In this document: one piece after another, positions 1 to 7,577 of the stretch
Position numbering within the stretch: the stretch's first letter is position 1
Layout: every line of letters starts with the position of its first letter
DNA from: JBDSZL01 sp039925145
Lineage (GTDB): Bacteria; Acidobacteriota; Vicinamibacteria; Vicinamibacterales; SCN-69-37
Direction of reading: 5' to 3'
NCBI GenBank assembly: GCA_039925145.1
Contig: JBDSZL010000085.1
Span: 1-64,000, forward strand
Length of the DNA: 64,000 nt
The notes under the pieces: model-generated
Told to the model about the DNA's origin: nothing
Seen by the model: only the letters and a program-made list of their open reading frames with translations
Databases searched by the model: none
Made by a program: the position numbers and the translations under genes

Positions 1-386
1 GACTCGGACGCCGTTTGTTGCCAGGCGCCCGATTCGAACGTCTCCTTCGTGAGGCAGGCTTTCATGACGCCATTCTCGTCCGGCAACTGGACACCCCGCG
101 CCCGCATGGCCTCAGCCATTCTCGCGCGTGTCTCTGGCGGCATTCTGGCCAGCCCTGCCAGCTCCGGCGACGGGACTTCGCGGCCGTTGCCGTCGAGTTG
201 AGACATCTTTGTTTCCCAGAGCCCGGGCTTCACGGGTGGGACCGGCAGGGCGTTTTGCGCAGCGAAAGACACCACTCGGGCCAGGCCGACAACGATGGCA
301 ACGGTCAGAGTCTTCGAGATGTTCAGCACAGAAAGGGGCCTTTCCACATTGCGAGCAAGTCGGCGACGAGGGACAACAGAAGCCAT
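1..386 (-). CDS. DUF3617 domain protein, partial (3' end outside window)
   Basis: Translating the minus strand from an ATG at 386 gives about 128 codons with no stop up to the window edge. After a basic N-terminus comes a hydrophobic stretch (TVAIVVGLARVVSFAA), which looks like a signal peptide or anchor. The mature part has VKPGLWETKM, then ARMPPETRARM, then a lone cysteine in KACLTKETF. This order (GLWE, MPPE, CLTKE) is what I know from the DUF3617 family of small secreted proteins of unknown function. The C-terminus is missing because the gene leaves the window on the left. A later start is possible, since the first 20 residues are arginine-rich. The family call is from motif memory only. 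Confidence 0.7.
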   Translation of the reverse strand, partial: MASVVPRRRLARNVERPLSVLNISKTLTVAIVVGLARVVSFAAQNALPVPPVKPGLWETKMSQLDGNGREVPSPELAGLARMPPETRARMAEAMRARGVQLPDENGVMKACLTKETFESGAWQQTASE

Positions 387-433
387 CCAAATGGCGCCGC
401 GAGTTCCAAGCGACGGCATCCCTGATGATTTTT

Positions 434-453
434 CCGCCGATCAAGATCGGCGG
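434..453. repeat. short perfect inverted repeat beside tRNA-Arg
   Basis: CCGCCGATC and GATCGGCGG form 9-bp arms around an AA centre, between the DUF3617 start and the tRNA-Arg 3' end. On the minus strand, the direction of tRNA transcription, it is followed by A residues rather than U residues. It is therefore a poor intrinsic terminator and could be an RNA-processing hairpin or an operator. Confidence 0.4.
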
Positions 454-466
454 ATTTGTTAGGAAA

Positions 467-543
467 TGGTGCGCCCGGCGGGATTCGAACCTGCGGCCTT
501 TGGCTTCGGAGGCCAACGCTCTATCCAACTGAGCTACGGGCGC
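467..543 (-). tRNA. tRNA-Arg (anticodon CCG)
   Basis: The minus strand reads a full 77-nt cloverleaf beginning GCGCCCGTAGCTCAG. The acceptor arms GCGCCCG/CGGGCGC pair, the anticodon loop CTCCGAA is closed by TTGGC/GCCAA, and the T-loop is GGTTCGAATCC. CCA is encoded. Anticodon CCG reads CGG. A second tRNA-Arg lies 65 bp upstream on the same strand, and the two probably share a transcript. Confidence 0.95.
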
Positions 544-608
544 GAGCGGCCTGCCTGCAAAACCAGACCGGCGTCACGACCGGCCTCTCGTCCAACGCGT
601 CGTACACA

Positions 609-685
609 TGGTGCGCCCGGAGGGACTTGAACCCCCAACCTACGGGTTCGAAGCCCGGCGCTCTATCCAATTGAGCTACGGGCGC
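609..685 (-). tRNA. tRNA-Arg (anticodon TCG)
   Basis: This 77-nt cloverleaf on the minus strand has the same acceptor stem as its neighbour (GCGCCCG), encoded CCA and anticodon loop CTTCGAA, so anticodon TCG (CGA codons). The outermost anticodon-stem pair appears to be a C-U mismatch (CCGGG against CCCGT); the other four pairs are sound. It lies 65 bp upstream of tRNA-Arg(CCG). Confidence 0.92.
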
Positions 686-779
686 ACAGCCGCTAAATCT
701 ATCACACTCATTCCTGTCGGGAAGCCTCGCAATCGCACGCTCCCGCCGCACGCGCAGCCGGCCAACTCCACCGCGACTC

Positions 780-1808
780 TCAGCCCGCGGGACGTTCCTG
801 CGGAGGCGAGACGCGGCCCGCGCCGGAACCATTGACTCGGCCGCGCAGCGCACGCACCAGCCCTCCGACCCGCAGCGACGTGTCCAGGATGCTCTTGACG
901 GGAATCATCCCGGCGATGCGGTATTGACTGATGGCCTCGAGTCCGACCGACGCCAGGCAGCCGCACTGCGTGCAGTCTGGATCGCCGCCGAACTGACACG
1001 GCGTGATCACGGTCTTGAGGTCAGCCGAGACACACGCGGTCGTTCGCGCAAACGCGCACGCATCCGGGCTCGCCGGCGGCCGCGAGTAGCGCTGCACGAC
1101 GGCCTCCGACATGTCGGCCAGTTTCGGTTCGCGCGCCACCAGCCGCGTCATCTCGTCGATGACACTCTGCCGATCCTGCGGCCTCAACATCTCGTCGGAC
1201 CGCTCCCCCTTCTGCGGCGTATAGAGGCTGAACCAGATCTTGCGCACGTCAGGGATCGCCGTCCAGAACTCCGTGAATTCGGTGAGGTAGCCTGGTCTCG
1301 ACTGCTGCCGGGTAATCGTGCAATGCACGGTGACGTGCTGTCCCTTGATGTGCTTGAGGATGCGCTCATACGTCGCCGGCGCGCGGCGCGCGTCGTGCTC
1401 GGGCTGCAATCCGTCGATCGAGACGCACACCTGCAAGAGCGGCATCGTGGCCCACGCGTCGGGAATCGGTCTTACGGCGCTCGTCACCACCTGGGTGTAG
1501 ACGCCCATGCCGGTGAGTTTCGGCAGCAGCACTGCGAGTTCGCGGAACCGGACGAGTGGCTCGCCGCCCACGATCGACACGTGAAGCGGCTTGTGACGGT
1601 CAACGATGTCGATCACGCCGTCGACGAGCGCCTGGCCTTTCAAGTCGGCCAGCTCACGAAGCACCACTTCTCCGCCGAGGTGCGTGTCGCCGTACGCGTA
1701 GCACCCCGGGCAGCGGAGCGGACACTCCCGCGTGATTTCGATCGACAGATTCGGGCGATAGCCGCTCAGAATCGTGCCCCAGGCCTTGACGACGTGTCCG
1801 CGGTTCAT
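780..1808 (-). CDS. radical SAM protein with C-terminal cysteine cluster
   Basis: The 342-aa protein has the radical SAM [4Fe-4S] motif CPLRCPGC (C-x3-C-x2-C) at about residue 30, followed by the TIM-barrel pattern VSIVGGEPL. The C-terminal third has a second cysteine group (DACAF, TACVSAD, TPCQFGG, CTQCGC), as in SPASM-type auxiliary clusters. It therefore probably performs AdoMet-dependent radical chemistry with a second FeS site; the substrate is unknown. The ATG at 1808 is preceded in frame by GTG at 1811, which abuts the stop of the upstream ferredoxin gene, so the two are translationally coupled. The ferredoxin is a plausible electron donor (inference). I cannot assign a named subfamily. 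Confidence 0.8.
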   Translation of the reverse strand: MNRGHVVKAWGTILSGYRPNLSIEITRECPLRCPGCYAYGDTHLGGEVVLRELADLKGQALVDGVIDIVDRHKPLHVSIVGGEPLVRFRELAVLLPKLTGMGVYTQVVTSAVRPIPDAWATMPLLQVCVSIDGLQPEHDARRAPATYERILKHIKGQHVTVHCTITRQQSRPGYLTEFTEFWTAIPDVRKIWFSLYTPQKGERSDEMLRPQDRQSVIDEMTRLVAREPKLADMSEAVVQRYSRPPASPDACAFARTTACVSADLKTVITPCQFGGDPDCTQCGCLASVGLEAISQYRIAGMIPVKSILDTSLRVGGLVRALRGRVNGSGAGRVSPPQERPAG

Positions 1809-1810
1809 CA

Positions 1811-2200
1811 CTAAAGCTTACTCGTTCCCTTCGGTGCGAGAAACAGCGGGTTGCGCGCAAAACAAAGATCGTCCACGATGCGACCGCCGATGACGTGCTC
1901 TTGCAGAATCCGCTCGGCGTTCTCGGGTGTGACGTCGCGATACCACGCACCTTCGGGGTAGACCACGGCAATCGGCCCCCCGGTGCAGATACGCAAGCAG
2001 TGACAGCGCGTGCGATACGCGGGCCCGGTGGGACCAGCCAGGTTCAACTCTTTCATCCGCCGCTTGAGGTAGTCCCACGTCTCTTCGCCGTGCTTGCTCG
2101 ACACACAGTCGGGACCCGCACAGAGCAACACATGGCGCACGATCCGGCCGATGCCGAACGACGCCGCCGCAGCTTCCGGGCTCGAGCGATCCTTCCCCAT
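1811..2200 (-). CDS. thioredoxin-like [2Fe-2S] ferredoxin
   Basis: This 129-aa protein has the cysteine spacing of the thioredoxin-fold [2Fe-2S] ferredoxins: CAGPDC (C-x4-C) near residue 24 and CHCLRIC (last two C-x3-C) near residue 62, followed by GGPIAVVYPEG. These proteins carry electrons in the cytoplasm. The ATG at 2200 (MGKDRSS) is preferred over an in-frame start at 2278, because the extra 26 residues are translated from the intergenic palindromic repeats (GDPVS...GDPVS). Its stop is immediately followed by the radical SAM gene, forming a two-gene operon. Confidence 0.8.
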   Translation of the reverse strand: MGKDRSSPEAAAASFGIGRIVRHVLLCAGPDCVSSKHGEETWDYLKRRMKELNLAGPTGPAYRTRCHCLRICTGGPIAVVYPEGAWYRDVTPENAERILQEHVIGGRIVDDLCFARNPLFLAPKGTSKL

Positions 2201-2216
2201 TGCGAGTACTGTACAA

Positions 2217-2298
2217 GAGACCGGGTCTCCTCTGGAATGCACTCGGACATAAGAGACCGGGTCTCCTGTGAAGTGCACTTGAAACGAGACCCGGTCTC
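2217..2298. repeat. three copies of the GAGACC-S-GGTCTC palindrome
   Basis: Copies lie at 2217-2229 and 2253-2265 (GAGACCGGGTCTC) and at 2286-2298 in the opposite orientation (GAGACCCGGTCTC). Each is a perfect 6+1+6 inverted repeat, with centres 36 and 33 bp apart. They fill most of the 112-bp region between the divergent ferredoxin and truA genes, so promoters for both must overlap or flank them. The same core occurs at 12.0, 27.4, 28.0 and 34.5 kb. Confidence 0.9.
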
Positions 2299-2312
2299 CT
2301 AAACAGCACCCT

Positions 2313-3095
2313 ATGCCACGTTATCGCCTCACCCTCGAGTACGCCGGCACCCGGTATAGCGGGTGGCAGATCCAGAAGAACGCGCGCACGGTGCAGGGCG
2401 AGCTGCACGCGGCCTTGGGCAGCGTCACGGGCATCGGCCGCATCGAGTCGTATGGGTCGGGCCGGACCGACGCGGGCGTTCATGCGCTCGCCCAGGTGGC
2501 CCACGTGGACCTGGCCGTCACCGTGCCGCCGGCCACGCTCGTCCACAAAGTCAACGACGCGCTGCCGCACGACATCAACGTGCTCGACGCCGTGCGTGTG
2601 CCGCCGCGCTTTCACGCGCGGCATAGCGCCATCGCGCGCAGCTACCTCTACCAGGTGTCGCTGCGCCGCACCGCCTTCGCCAAGCCGTTCGTCTGGTGGG
2701 TCCGTGAGTCGCTCGACCTCGACCGCATGCGACACGCGGCGGCAGACCTGCAAGGCCTCAGCGACTTCCGATCGTTCACAGACGATGATCCAGATGAGAA
2801 GTCGACGAAGGTCATGCTCGAACAGGTGCTTGTCGCACAGCACGGCTCGCTCCTGCTCATTCGCGTGACCGGCTCGCACTTTCTTTGGAAGATGGTCCGA
2901 CGCATCGTCGGCGTGCTCATTGAAGTGGGACGGGGAGGCCTTCAGCCGCGCGACATTGCACGGCTGCTGACCAGCGAATCTGACGTGCCTGCACGACTGA
3001 CGGCTCCGGCTTCGGGGCTGTTCCTGGAACGCGTCTTCTACGAGCCGCCACCGGCCGAGTGGGCCCTCGAGCCACCCATCCTCAAGCTCGGCTGA
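2313..3095 (+). CDS. truA: tRNA pseudouridine(38-40) synthase TruA
   Basis: TruA isomerises uridines 38-40 in the tRNA anticodon arm. The 260-aa product has the N-terminal LTLEYAGTRYSGWQ, the catalytic-aspartate loop GSGRTDAGVHALAQ near residue 48-61, and the C-terminal SHFLWKMVRRIVGVLIEVG block typical of the family. Length is normal. The ATG starts 14 bp after the last copy of the palindromic repeat, so any leader transcript would carry repeat hairpins. It is transcribed divergently from the ferredoxin gene and stands alone. Confidence 0.95.
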   Translation: MPRYRLTLEYAGTRYSGWQIQKNARTVQGELHAALGSVTGIGRIESYGSGRTDAGVHALAQVAHVDLAVTVPPATLVHKVNDALPHDINVLDAVRVPPRFHARHSAIARSYLYQVSLRRTAFAKPFVWWVRESLDLDRMRHAAADLQGLSDFRSFTDDDPDEKSTKVMLEQVLVAQHGSLLLIRVTGSHFLWKMVRRIVGVLIEVGRGGLQPRDIARLLTSESDVPARLTAPASGLFLERVFYEPPPAEWALEPPILKLG

Positions 3096-3260
3096 ACCCC
3101 GCACGGAAGACTGCGCCGGCCGGTCGCGCGCTTACGGTACTGGAAGAACCACAGCGGATTTGCAAGCCGGACGGGCCCCCACCGGCCAACCGCCGCACGT
3201 ACGCACCAGAATCCGCCAGGGCCCCACGGGTACACCCCTTGCCTCTCTAGCGTCCCTGTC

Positions 3261-3527
3261 ATGCCGATCGCCTCAGCGCTCTACCCGCGTCAGTGCCACT
3301 TAGCCTACATTTCTGGCCCCATCCGCTCAGACGACCGTACCGCGGTCTGGATCTGCGAGTATCCCTACCGCACCATGCGCATGGCTGGGCCGTCCGCAGA
3401 CTGCGGCGACTGCCCGATCTGGCAGGATATGCAACGGGTCAAAGCAGGTGTCGCGGCGGCGGCCGTGAGCGCTCACGCCTACGACGACGCGGACGAAGGC
3501 GTCACCCAGGGCGTGCTGGCGTTCTAG
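3261..3527 (+). CDS. small hypothetical protein
   Basis: An 88-aa reading frame between truA and the cytochrome operon. It contains ISGPIRSDDRT and the cysteine-containing segment CEYPYRT...ADCGDCPIW. I do not recognise a family. No convincing ribosome binding site precedes the ATG. The three clustered cysteines and tryptophan suggest a real small, possibly metal-binding, protein, but chance cannot be excluded. Confidence 0.35.
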   Translation: MPIASALYPRQCHLAYISGPIRSDDRTAVWICEYPYRTMRMAGPSADCGDCPIWQDMQRVKAGVAAAAVSAHAYDDADEGVTQGVLAF

Positions 3528-3576
3528 GAAAGAGGCTGGAGAGACACAGGGGCGTATTCCAACGCCGTCGTCAACG

Positions 3577-4917
3577 CTACGGCTTCACCTCTTGCTCGAG
3601 GTGGCACATCTCGCAGTCCTGCCGCACCACCTTCTCCGCATCCCCTACCGCCTTGTGCTCATCGTCGTGGCAGCGGAAGCACCCTGACTGATCGGGGTGC
3701 AACAGCTGATTCTTGTACGTGCCCCACGTGATCTTCATCTTCGGAAAGATATTGGAGCTGTACAGCCGCTGCGTCACCTGGACGGCCTGTGCCACACCCT
3801 GGCTCCCGGCGCCCAGTGCCTTGTTCAGTCGATCGGATATCGCCTGCAGCGCCGCTCCCTCGTCGGGATAGTCGCCCGACAACGCGGCGACCATGTCACG
3901 CCGGACGAATGGCAGGTCGGCGCTGACTTCGCCACGGACAAGCGCGCGATCGACGGCGCCTTCGGGTGTATCCGTCAGCAGGTGCGCGGGCCTGTTGTGA
4001 CAATCGAGGCAGTCCATCCGGCGGACGAGGCCCGCCGGCTTCGTCTTGGCGTCTGCGCTGAGGTACTCCGTGGTGGTCTTGCCCTTCTCGGTCACCTTTA
4101 CATAGGGGATGACCTCGTTCGCGTTGTCGCTGGCGATGTATTCCACGACGACATCGGGGCGGGCGTGCCAGTGAATCCGACCGAGGTACACAGACATCGT
4201 CGTCTTGAGCTCGGTGTTCTTCTCGTCGTTCTTGTGCTCGACGAACGCTCGCTCGGTGACGCGCTCCGGGGGCATCGCGGAGTGACACTGCTGACACGTG
4301 GCGGCCGGCACCGGGATACGATCGCGCGGTGAAGGAATGGGGCGCGCATACGTACCGGTCACGAGCCTGTAGAGCTGGCGCGTGCCGTTCATCTTGGCCG
4401 TCAGGGCACCGGACGCGCCCGGCGCAACGTGACAGTTGACGCACTTAATCTTTGCGTGCGCCGAGAACTGATGCGCAGTGAACTCCGGCTGCATCGGCAC
4501 GTGACAGAGCTGGCCGCAGAAGCTGTTGGACTCGGAGTACTCGACGGCGCCCACGCTGGCAACGGCTACGATCACCACATTGACGAGCGTGAGCCCCACG
4601 ACGGCGGCAATGATGCCGCGCGTCCGGGCGTTGTTCAGGTCGATGGCTGGCCAGTGCCAGGCAGGCTTGCCGCGCTTGCGCCGCCGGCTCTCGATCCAGA
4701 TGCCCAGTGGAATCAGCAGCAAGCCGACGGCGAACACGGCGGGGACGATCAGAAACCCGAAGAGCCCTGAATAGGGGCTGGCCAGCAGGCCAAAGCCTTC
4801 GAGCGCTAGGTACGTCACGAACGCGAAGACCGCGAGCGTCGTCACCCAGGTGCCCGCCAGCGAGACGGGATTTCTCGCCAGCGCCGGCTCCGATACGGAG
4901 CGATCCGAATCTGCCAT
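3577..4917 (-). CDS. NapC/NirT-type multihaem cytochrome c (CymA-like quinol dehydrogenase), six haem motifs
   Basis: The 446-aa protein has three hydrophobic segments (about residues 24-46, 50-74 and 101-123) and then a periplasmic multihaem domain. Haem motifs: CGQLCH at 134-139 (C-x3-C-H, one residue longer than usual), CVNCH about 159, CQQCH about 208, CLDCH about 303, CFRCH about 413 and CEMCH about 435. FCGQLCHVPMQPEF resembles the first haem site of NapC/NirT/CymA quinol dehydrogenases, which move electrons between the quinone pool and periplasmic cytochromes. Classical CymA/NapC has four haems, so this is an extended form. It is last in the four-gene conduit operon, 20 bp after the monohaem cytochrome gene. 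Confidence 0.85.
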   Translation of the reverse strand: MADSDRSVSEPALARNPVSLAGTWVTTLAVFAFVTYLALEGFGLLASPYSGLFGFLIVPAVFAVGLLLIPLGIWIESRRRKRGKPAWHWPAIDLNNARTRGIIAAVVGLTLVNVVIVAVASVGAVEYSESNSFCGQLCHVPMQPEFTAHQFSAHAKIKCVNCHVAPGASGALTAKMNGTRQLYRLVTGTYARPIPSPRDRIPVPAATCQQCHSAMPPERVTERAFVEHKNDEKNTELKTTMSVYLGRIHWHARPDVVVEYIASDNANEVIPYVKVTEKGKTTTEYLSADAKTKPAGLVRRMDCLDCHNRPAHLLTDTPEGAVDRALVRGEVSADLPFVRRDMVAALSGDYPDEGAALQAISDRLNKALGAGSQGVAQAVQVTQRLYSSNIFPKMKITWGTYKNQLLHPDQSGCFRCHDDEHKAVGDAEKVVRQDCEMCHLEQEVKP

Positions 4918-4937
4918 CGTCCCCTCGGGTTGCCGCG

Positions 4938-5300
4938 TTACTTCTTCACCAGCGTCTGCATATAGGCGACGAGCGCATCAATCTGCGGGTCGGTCAGCTT
5001 CTTCGTCTTCAGGGCGTTCGACATCCGGTTGGTGCCGGTCGGCGGCTTCTCGAGCTTGGCCTCCAGCTCTTCCGTGTTCGTGAACCACTTCCGAATCTCG
5101 ACTGCCGTGAGCTTCTTGCCGACGCCGTCCAAGGGTCCCTTCTTGGCGCCCTTACCGTCGATGTTGTGGCACTTCTCGCACTTCTCGGTGACGTAGAGCT
5201 TCTTGCCTTCGTCGACCTTCTTCGGATCCGGCGCCTGCGCGTTGGCGGAGACGCCGCCGAGCATCGTAATGGCCGCGAGTATTCCCAGCATTCGTTTCAT
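4938..5300 (-). CDS. small periplasmic monohaem cytochrome c
   Basis: The 120-aa product has a signal peptide (MKRMLGILAAITMLGGVSANAQA), one haem motif CEKCH near residue 39-43 and a likely axial methionine in NRMSNAL; lysine is abundant. It fits a soluble class I cytochrome c that shuttles electrons across the periplasm. The ATG at 5300 has an AAGGAG ribosome binding site 6 nt upstream; an in-frame start at 5336 would displace the signal peptide. It sits between the MtrB-like barrel gene and the NapC/NirT gene, with gaps of 16 and 20 bp. In the Sideroxydans mto cluster the equivalent monohaem protein is MtoD; that parallel is inference. Confidence 0.87.
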   Translation of the reverse strand: MKRMLGILAAITMLGGVSANAQAPDPKKVDEGKKLYVTEKCEKCHNIDGKGAKKGPLDGVGKKLTAVEIRKWFTNTEELEAKLEKPPTGTNRMSNALKTKKLTDPQIDALVAYMQTLVKK

Positions 5301-5316
5301 AAATTCTCCTTCAGCA

Positions 5317-7566
5317 TCAGTATCGGTAGATCGCACGGACCCAGAACGTCTTGGCCGTGTATGGCAGGTACTGGTAGCCCAAGAGCAGTGCGCCAGGGAG
5401 GTCTACCCGAGAGATGGCCTGGGAGTCGAGCGTGAAGTCAGAGACGCGATAGCGTTCGACCCCGAACGAGGTACCGAGCCCCCAACGCGCCGTCAGCGCG
5501 TACACCACATCGAGGTTCACGCGCGAGAGTTCGCTGCGCACGAGGGGTAGTTGGGTAGGCTGAGGCAGCGTGGTCGGCACCACGGCCTCCTCGGGCAGCG
5601 TGCGGTCGACAACGGGTCCGGTGATGTACCGGTAGAGCCCGCGCGATCGGCTCAGGTCACCAAAGAGATTCACATCGAGCTTACGCTTGATCTGGAGCCA
5701 TTCGGCGTGTCCCGTCCAGGAGCCCGAACGATCCAGGCTGTCGGTCGCCCAGTTGCGCGAGGGATCGGTGAACTGCACGCCGGGATTGGCCTGCCGCGAA
5801 CGAGACAGCGCCGTGTAGCGTTCGAGCGAGTACGACACGCCCCCGCCGATCTCGTCGGTCGGGGAGAGCTCGACGCCGGCGCCATAGACGCGATGCTGGT
5901 TGTCGCGCAGCCCGAACTCGCTCTCGATGAAGTCGTCCTTCCCGGCCGCGGCCGAGACGTCGAACGACAGCACGTTGAGCGGCGTGGCGGCGGCCGTGAC
6001 GGTGATGCGGTTACGGTTGCGGGACGCAATATCGAAATGGCGCATGCCGGGTTGTTCGCCAATGGCGCTCAGCTCAGCGGCGATCTCCGACACGCTGCCC
6101 TCGCCACGGCGCTCGCCATGCTCGAACTTGGTGCGCATCGTGAACCAGCGGCCGGTCACCGAATCAGCGGTGACGCGCACAACGTTCTCACGCGTCTGCT
6201 CGAAGATCCGGTGGGTCCGGTCCTCGACATTGCGCGTGAAGCCGATGCCGGCCGATACGATTCGCACGGGCGTCAGACGAACGTCAGCGTCGAAGGTGCT
6301 GCGCGTCAAACCGAACGGCTCGGTCTCACCCGCGGGGCTGACCACCGACACCGCGTTGTCGTACCCCACGCGCTGCACGATGCGGAACTCCGGGGTGCGG
6401 TTGTTGTAGTCGTACGTCCGGAACCTCACGTCGACGTCGACCATCTTCGTCGGTCTCGAGCTAAAGCTGGCGTTGATCGACGACGTGCTGGCGTGGCCGT
6501 CGGTGGTGGCGCGATCGAGCGGCACGACAGGCAACGCCGTGTTGACGGTAAAGGGCAAGAGCGGATCGCCGGCATCGCGCAGGCTGCCAAGCGAGCCGTA
6601 CAACGTGGCGCGCGACCGGTGCGGCAGACGGTACGACAGCATCCCGTTGACGCTCATGAACGAGTTGCTCGGCGGAAGAGAGGTGCGCCCCCGCGACCCC
6701 GCACTGCCGATATCGGTGAGCCGCCAGGGGTTGTCGAACGTGAGCGACGTCACATCGTTGTGGAACCACGACCCGTCGTACCCGCCCCGGACGAGAAGGT
6801 TGCCCTGCGCGTACTCCGCCGATGTGTCGATGTCGCTGAGCTGGTGCTTCACGGGAGCCATCGTCTCGACCACGTTGCTGTGACCAAAGCTGCCGCCGAA
6901 CGGGATCTGGCCATCGCGATTGACATGGCGGACGCTCGACGTCAGCGTCAGGCCGGTGTGCCCTATGTACTGCGCCCCGCCCTCGAAGATGTGCCGGCGC
7001 GACGACAGCTCGACCTGGCGCGCGTTGGTCACCGCATTGGCGAGCGCCACGCCCTGTCCGGCCGCAGTCGCCTGCGCCTGCACCGACGCCTGAACGGCGT
7101 CGTCGAGCTGCAGCACGCCAGGTGTCGTCGAGGTGAAGAGCGTCTGCGTCGTGCGACTCATGAGCATGGGAATTTGATCCCACTGACCCCAGACCTTGAA
7201 GCGTCCGGGCAGCACGGCCGAGCCGCTGTACCGCTGATCGCGGCGGCCGACGTGATCGGCGAGTGTGTCGAACACCCACCCACGACGCTCCGTGGCAAAG
7301 CGAAATCCCTCGACGAAGAGCCCGTCGCTCATGTCGCGGTACCGCTCGTACCGGGCGCCGTCGCCACTGATCGACGTCGTGCGCGAGCCGAAGTTGATGG
7401 TTCCCGTGGTCGTCGGCCACGGGGCGGACTCATCGGCAGCAGCGGCGGCGGCGGGTTTGGCCGCCTGTGTCTGCGCGACTGGCGCCGGCGCCGACGTGGC
7501 CTGGGCCGCCGCAAGTACCGGCAGCAGCGCCAGCGGAATGGAGAGGACAACTGAGTTGATGCGCAT
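5317..7566 (-). CDS. MtrB/PioB-family outer-membrane beta-barrel
   Basis: This 749-aa exported protein starts with a signal peptide (MRINSVVLSIPLALLPVLAAAQ), then an Ala/Pro-rich linker, then a long series of alternating-hydrophobic strands ending in a barrel-like terminus (KTFWVRAIYRY). MtrB/PioB proteins form the outer-membrane pore that encloses a decahaem cytochrome and conducts electrons through the membrane. Immediate linkage to the decahaem gene (11 bp upstream) supports the call more strongly than any motif. I see no cysteine, so the N-terminal CxxC of Shewanella MtrB is absent. The ATG at 7566 has GGGGAGG just upstream; the longer in-frame start at 7803 lies inside the upstream gene. 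Confidence 0.85.
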   Translation of the reverse strand: MRINSVVLSIPLALLPVLAAAQATSAPAPVAQTQAAKPAAAAAADESAPWPTTTGTINFGSRTTSISGDGARYERYRDMSDGLFVEGFRFATERRGWVFDTLADHVGRRDQRYSGSAVLPGRFKVWGQWDQIPMLMSRTTQTLFTSTTPGVLQLDDAVQASVQAQATAAGQGVALANAVTNARQVELSSRRHIFEGGAQYIGHTGLTLTSSVRHVNRDGQIPFGGSFGHSNVVETMAPVKHQLSDIDTSAEYAQGNLLVRGGYDGSWFHNDVTSLTFDNPWRLTDIGSAGSRGRTSLPPSNSFMSVNGMLSYRLPHRSRATLYGSLGSLRDAGDPLLPFTVNTALPVVPLDRATTDGHASTSSINASFSSRPTKMVDVDVRFRTYDYNNRTPEFRIVQRVGYDNAVSVVSPAGETEPFGLTRSTFDADVRLTPVRIVSAGIGFTRNVEDRTHRIFEQTRENVVRVTADSVTGRWFTMRTKFEHGERRGEGSVSEIAAELSAIGEQPGMRHFDIASRNRNRITVTAAATPLNVLSFDVSAAAGKDDFIESEFGLRDNQHRVYGAGVELSPTDEIGGGVSYSLERYTALSRSRQANPGVQFTDPSRNWATDSLDRSGSWTGHAEWLQIKRKLDVNLFGDLSRSRGLYRYITGPVVDRTLPEEAVVPTTLPQPTQLPLVRSELSRVNLDVVYALTARWGLGTSFGVERYRVSDFTLDSQAISRVDLPGALLLGYQYLPYTAKTFWVRAIYRY

Positions 7567-7577
7567 ATGACCTCCCC

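Noticed and set aside
434..453. Rho-independent terminator for the tRNA-Arg pair
   Set aside because: The stem is good but the loop is minimal, and in the direction of transcription it is followed by A residues rather than U residues.
1818..3104. 428-codon frame antisense to truA and running through the intergenic repeats
   Set aside because: It crosses three palindromic repeats and is antisense to truA; the real minus-strand gene here is the 129-aa ferredoxin in another frame.
5551..7554. 667-codon open frame opposite the MtrB-like barrel gene
   Set aside because: It is the antisense shadow of a GC-rich gene. Its translation is Arg/Gly/His-rich without domains, while the minus-strand frame has a signal peptide, ribosome binding site and operon context.
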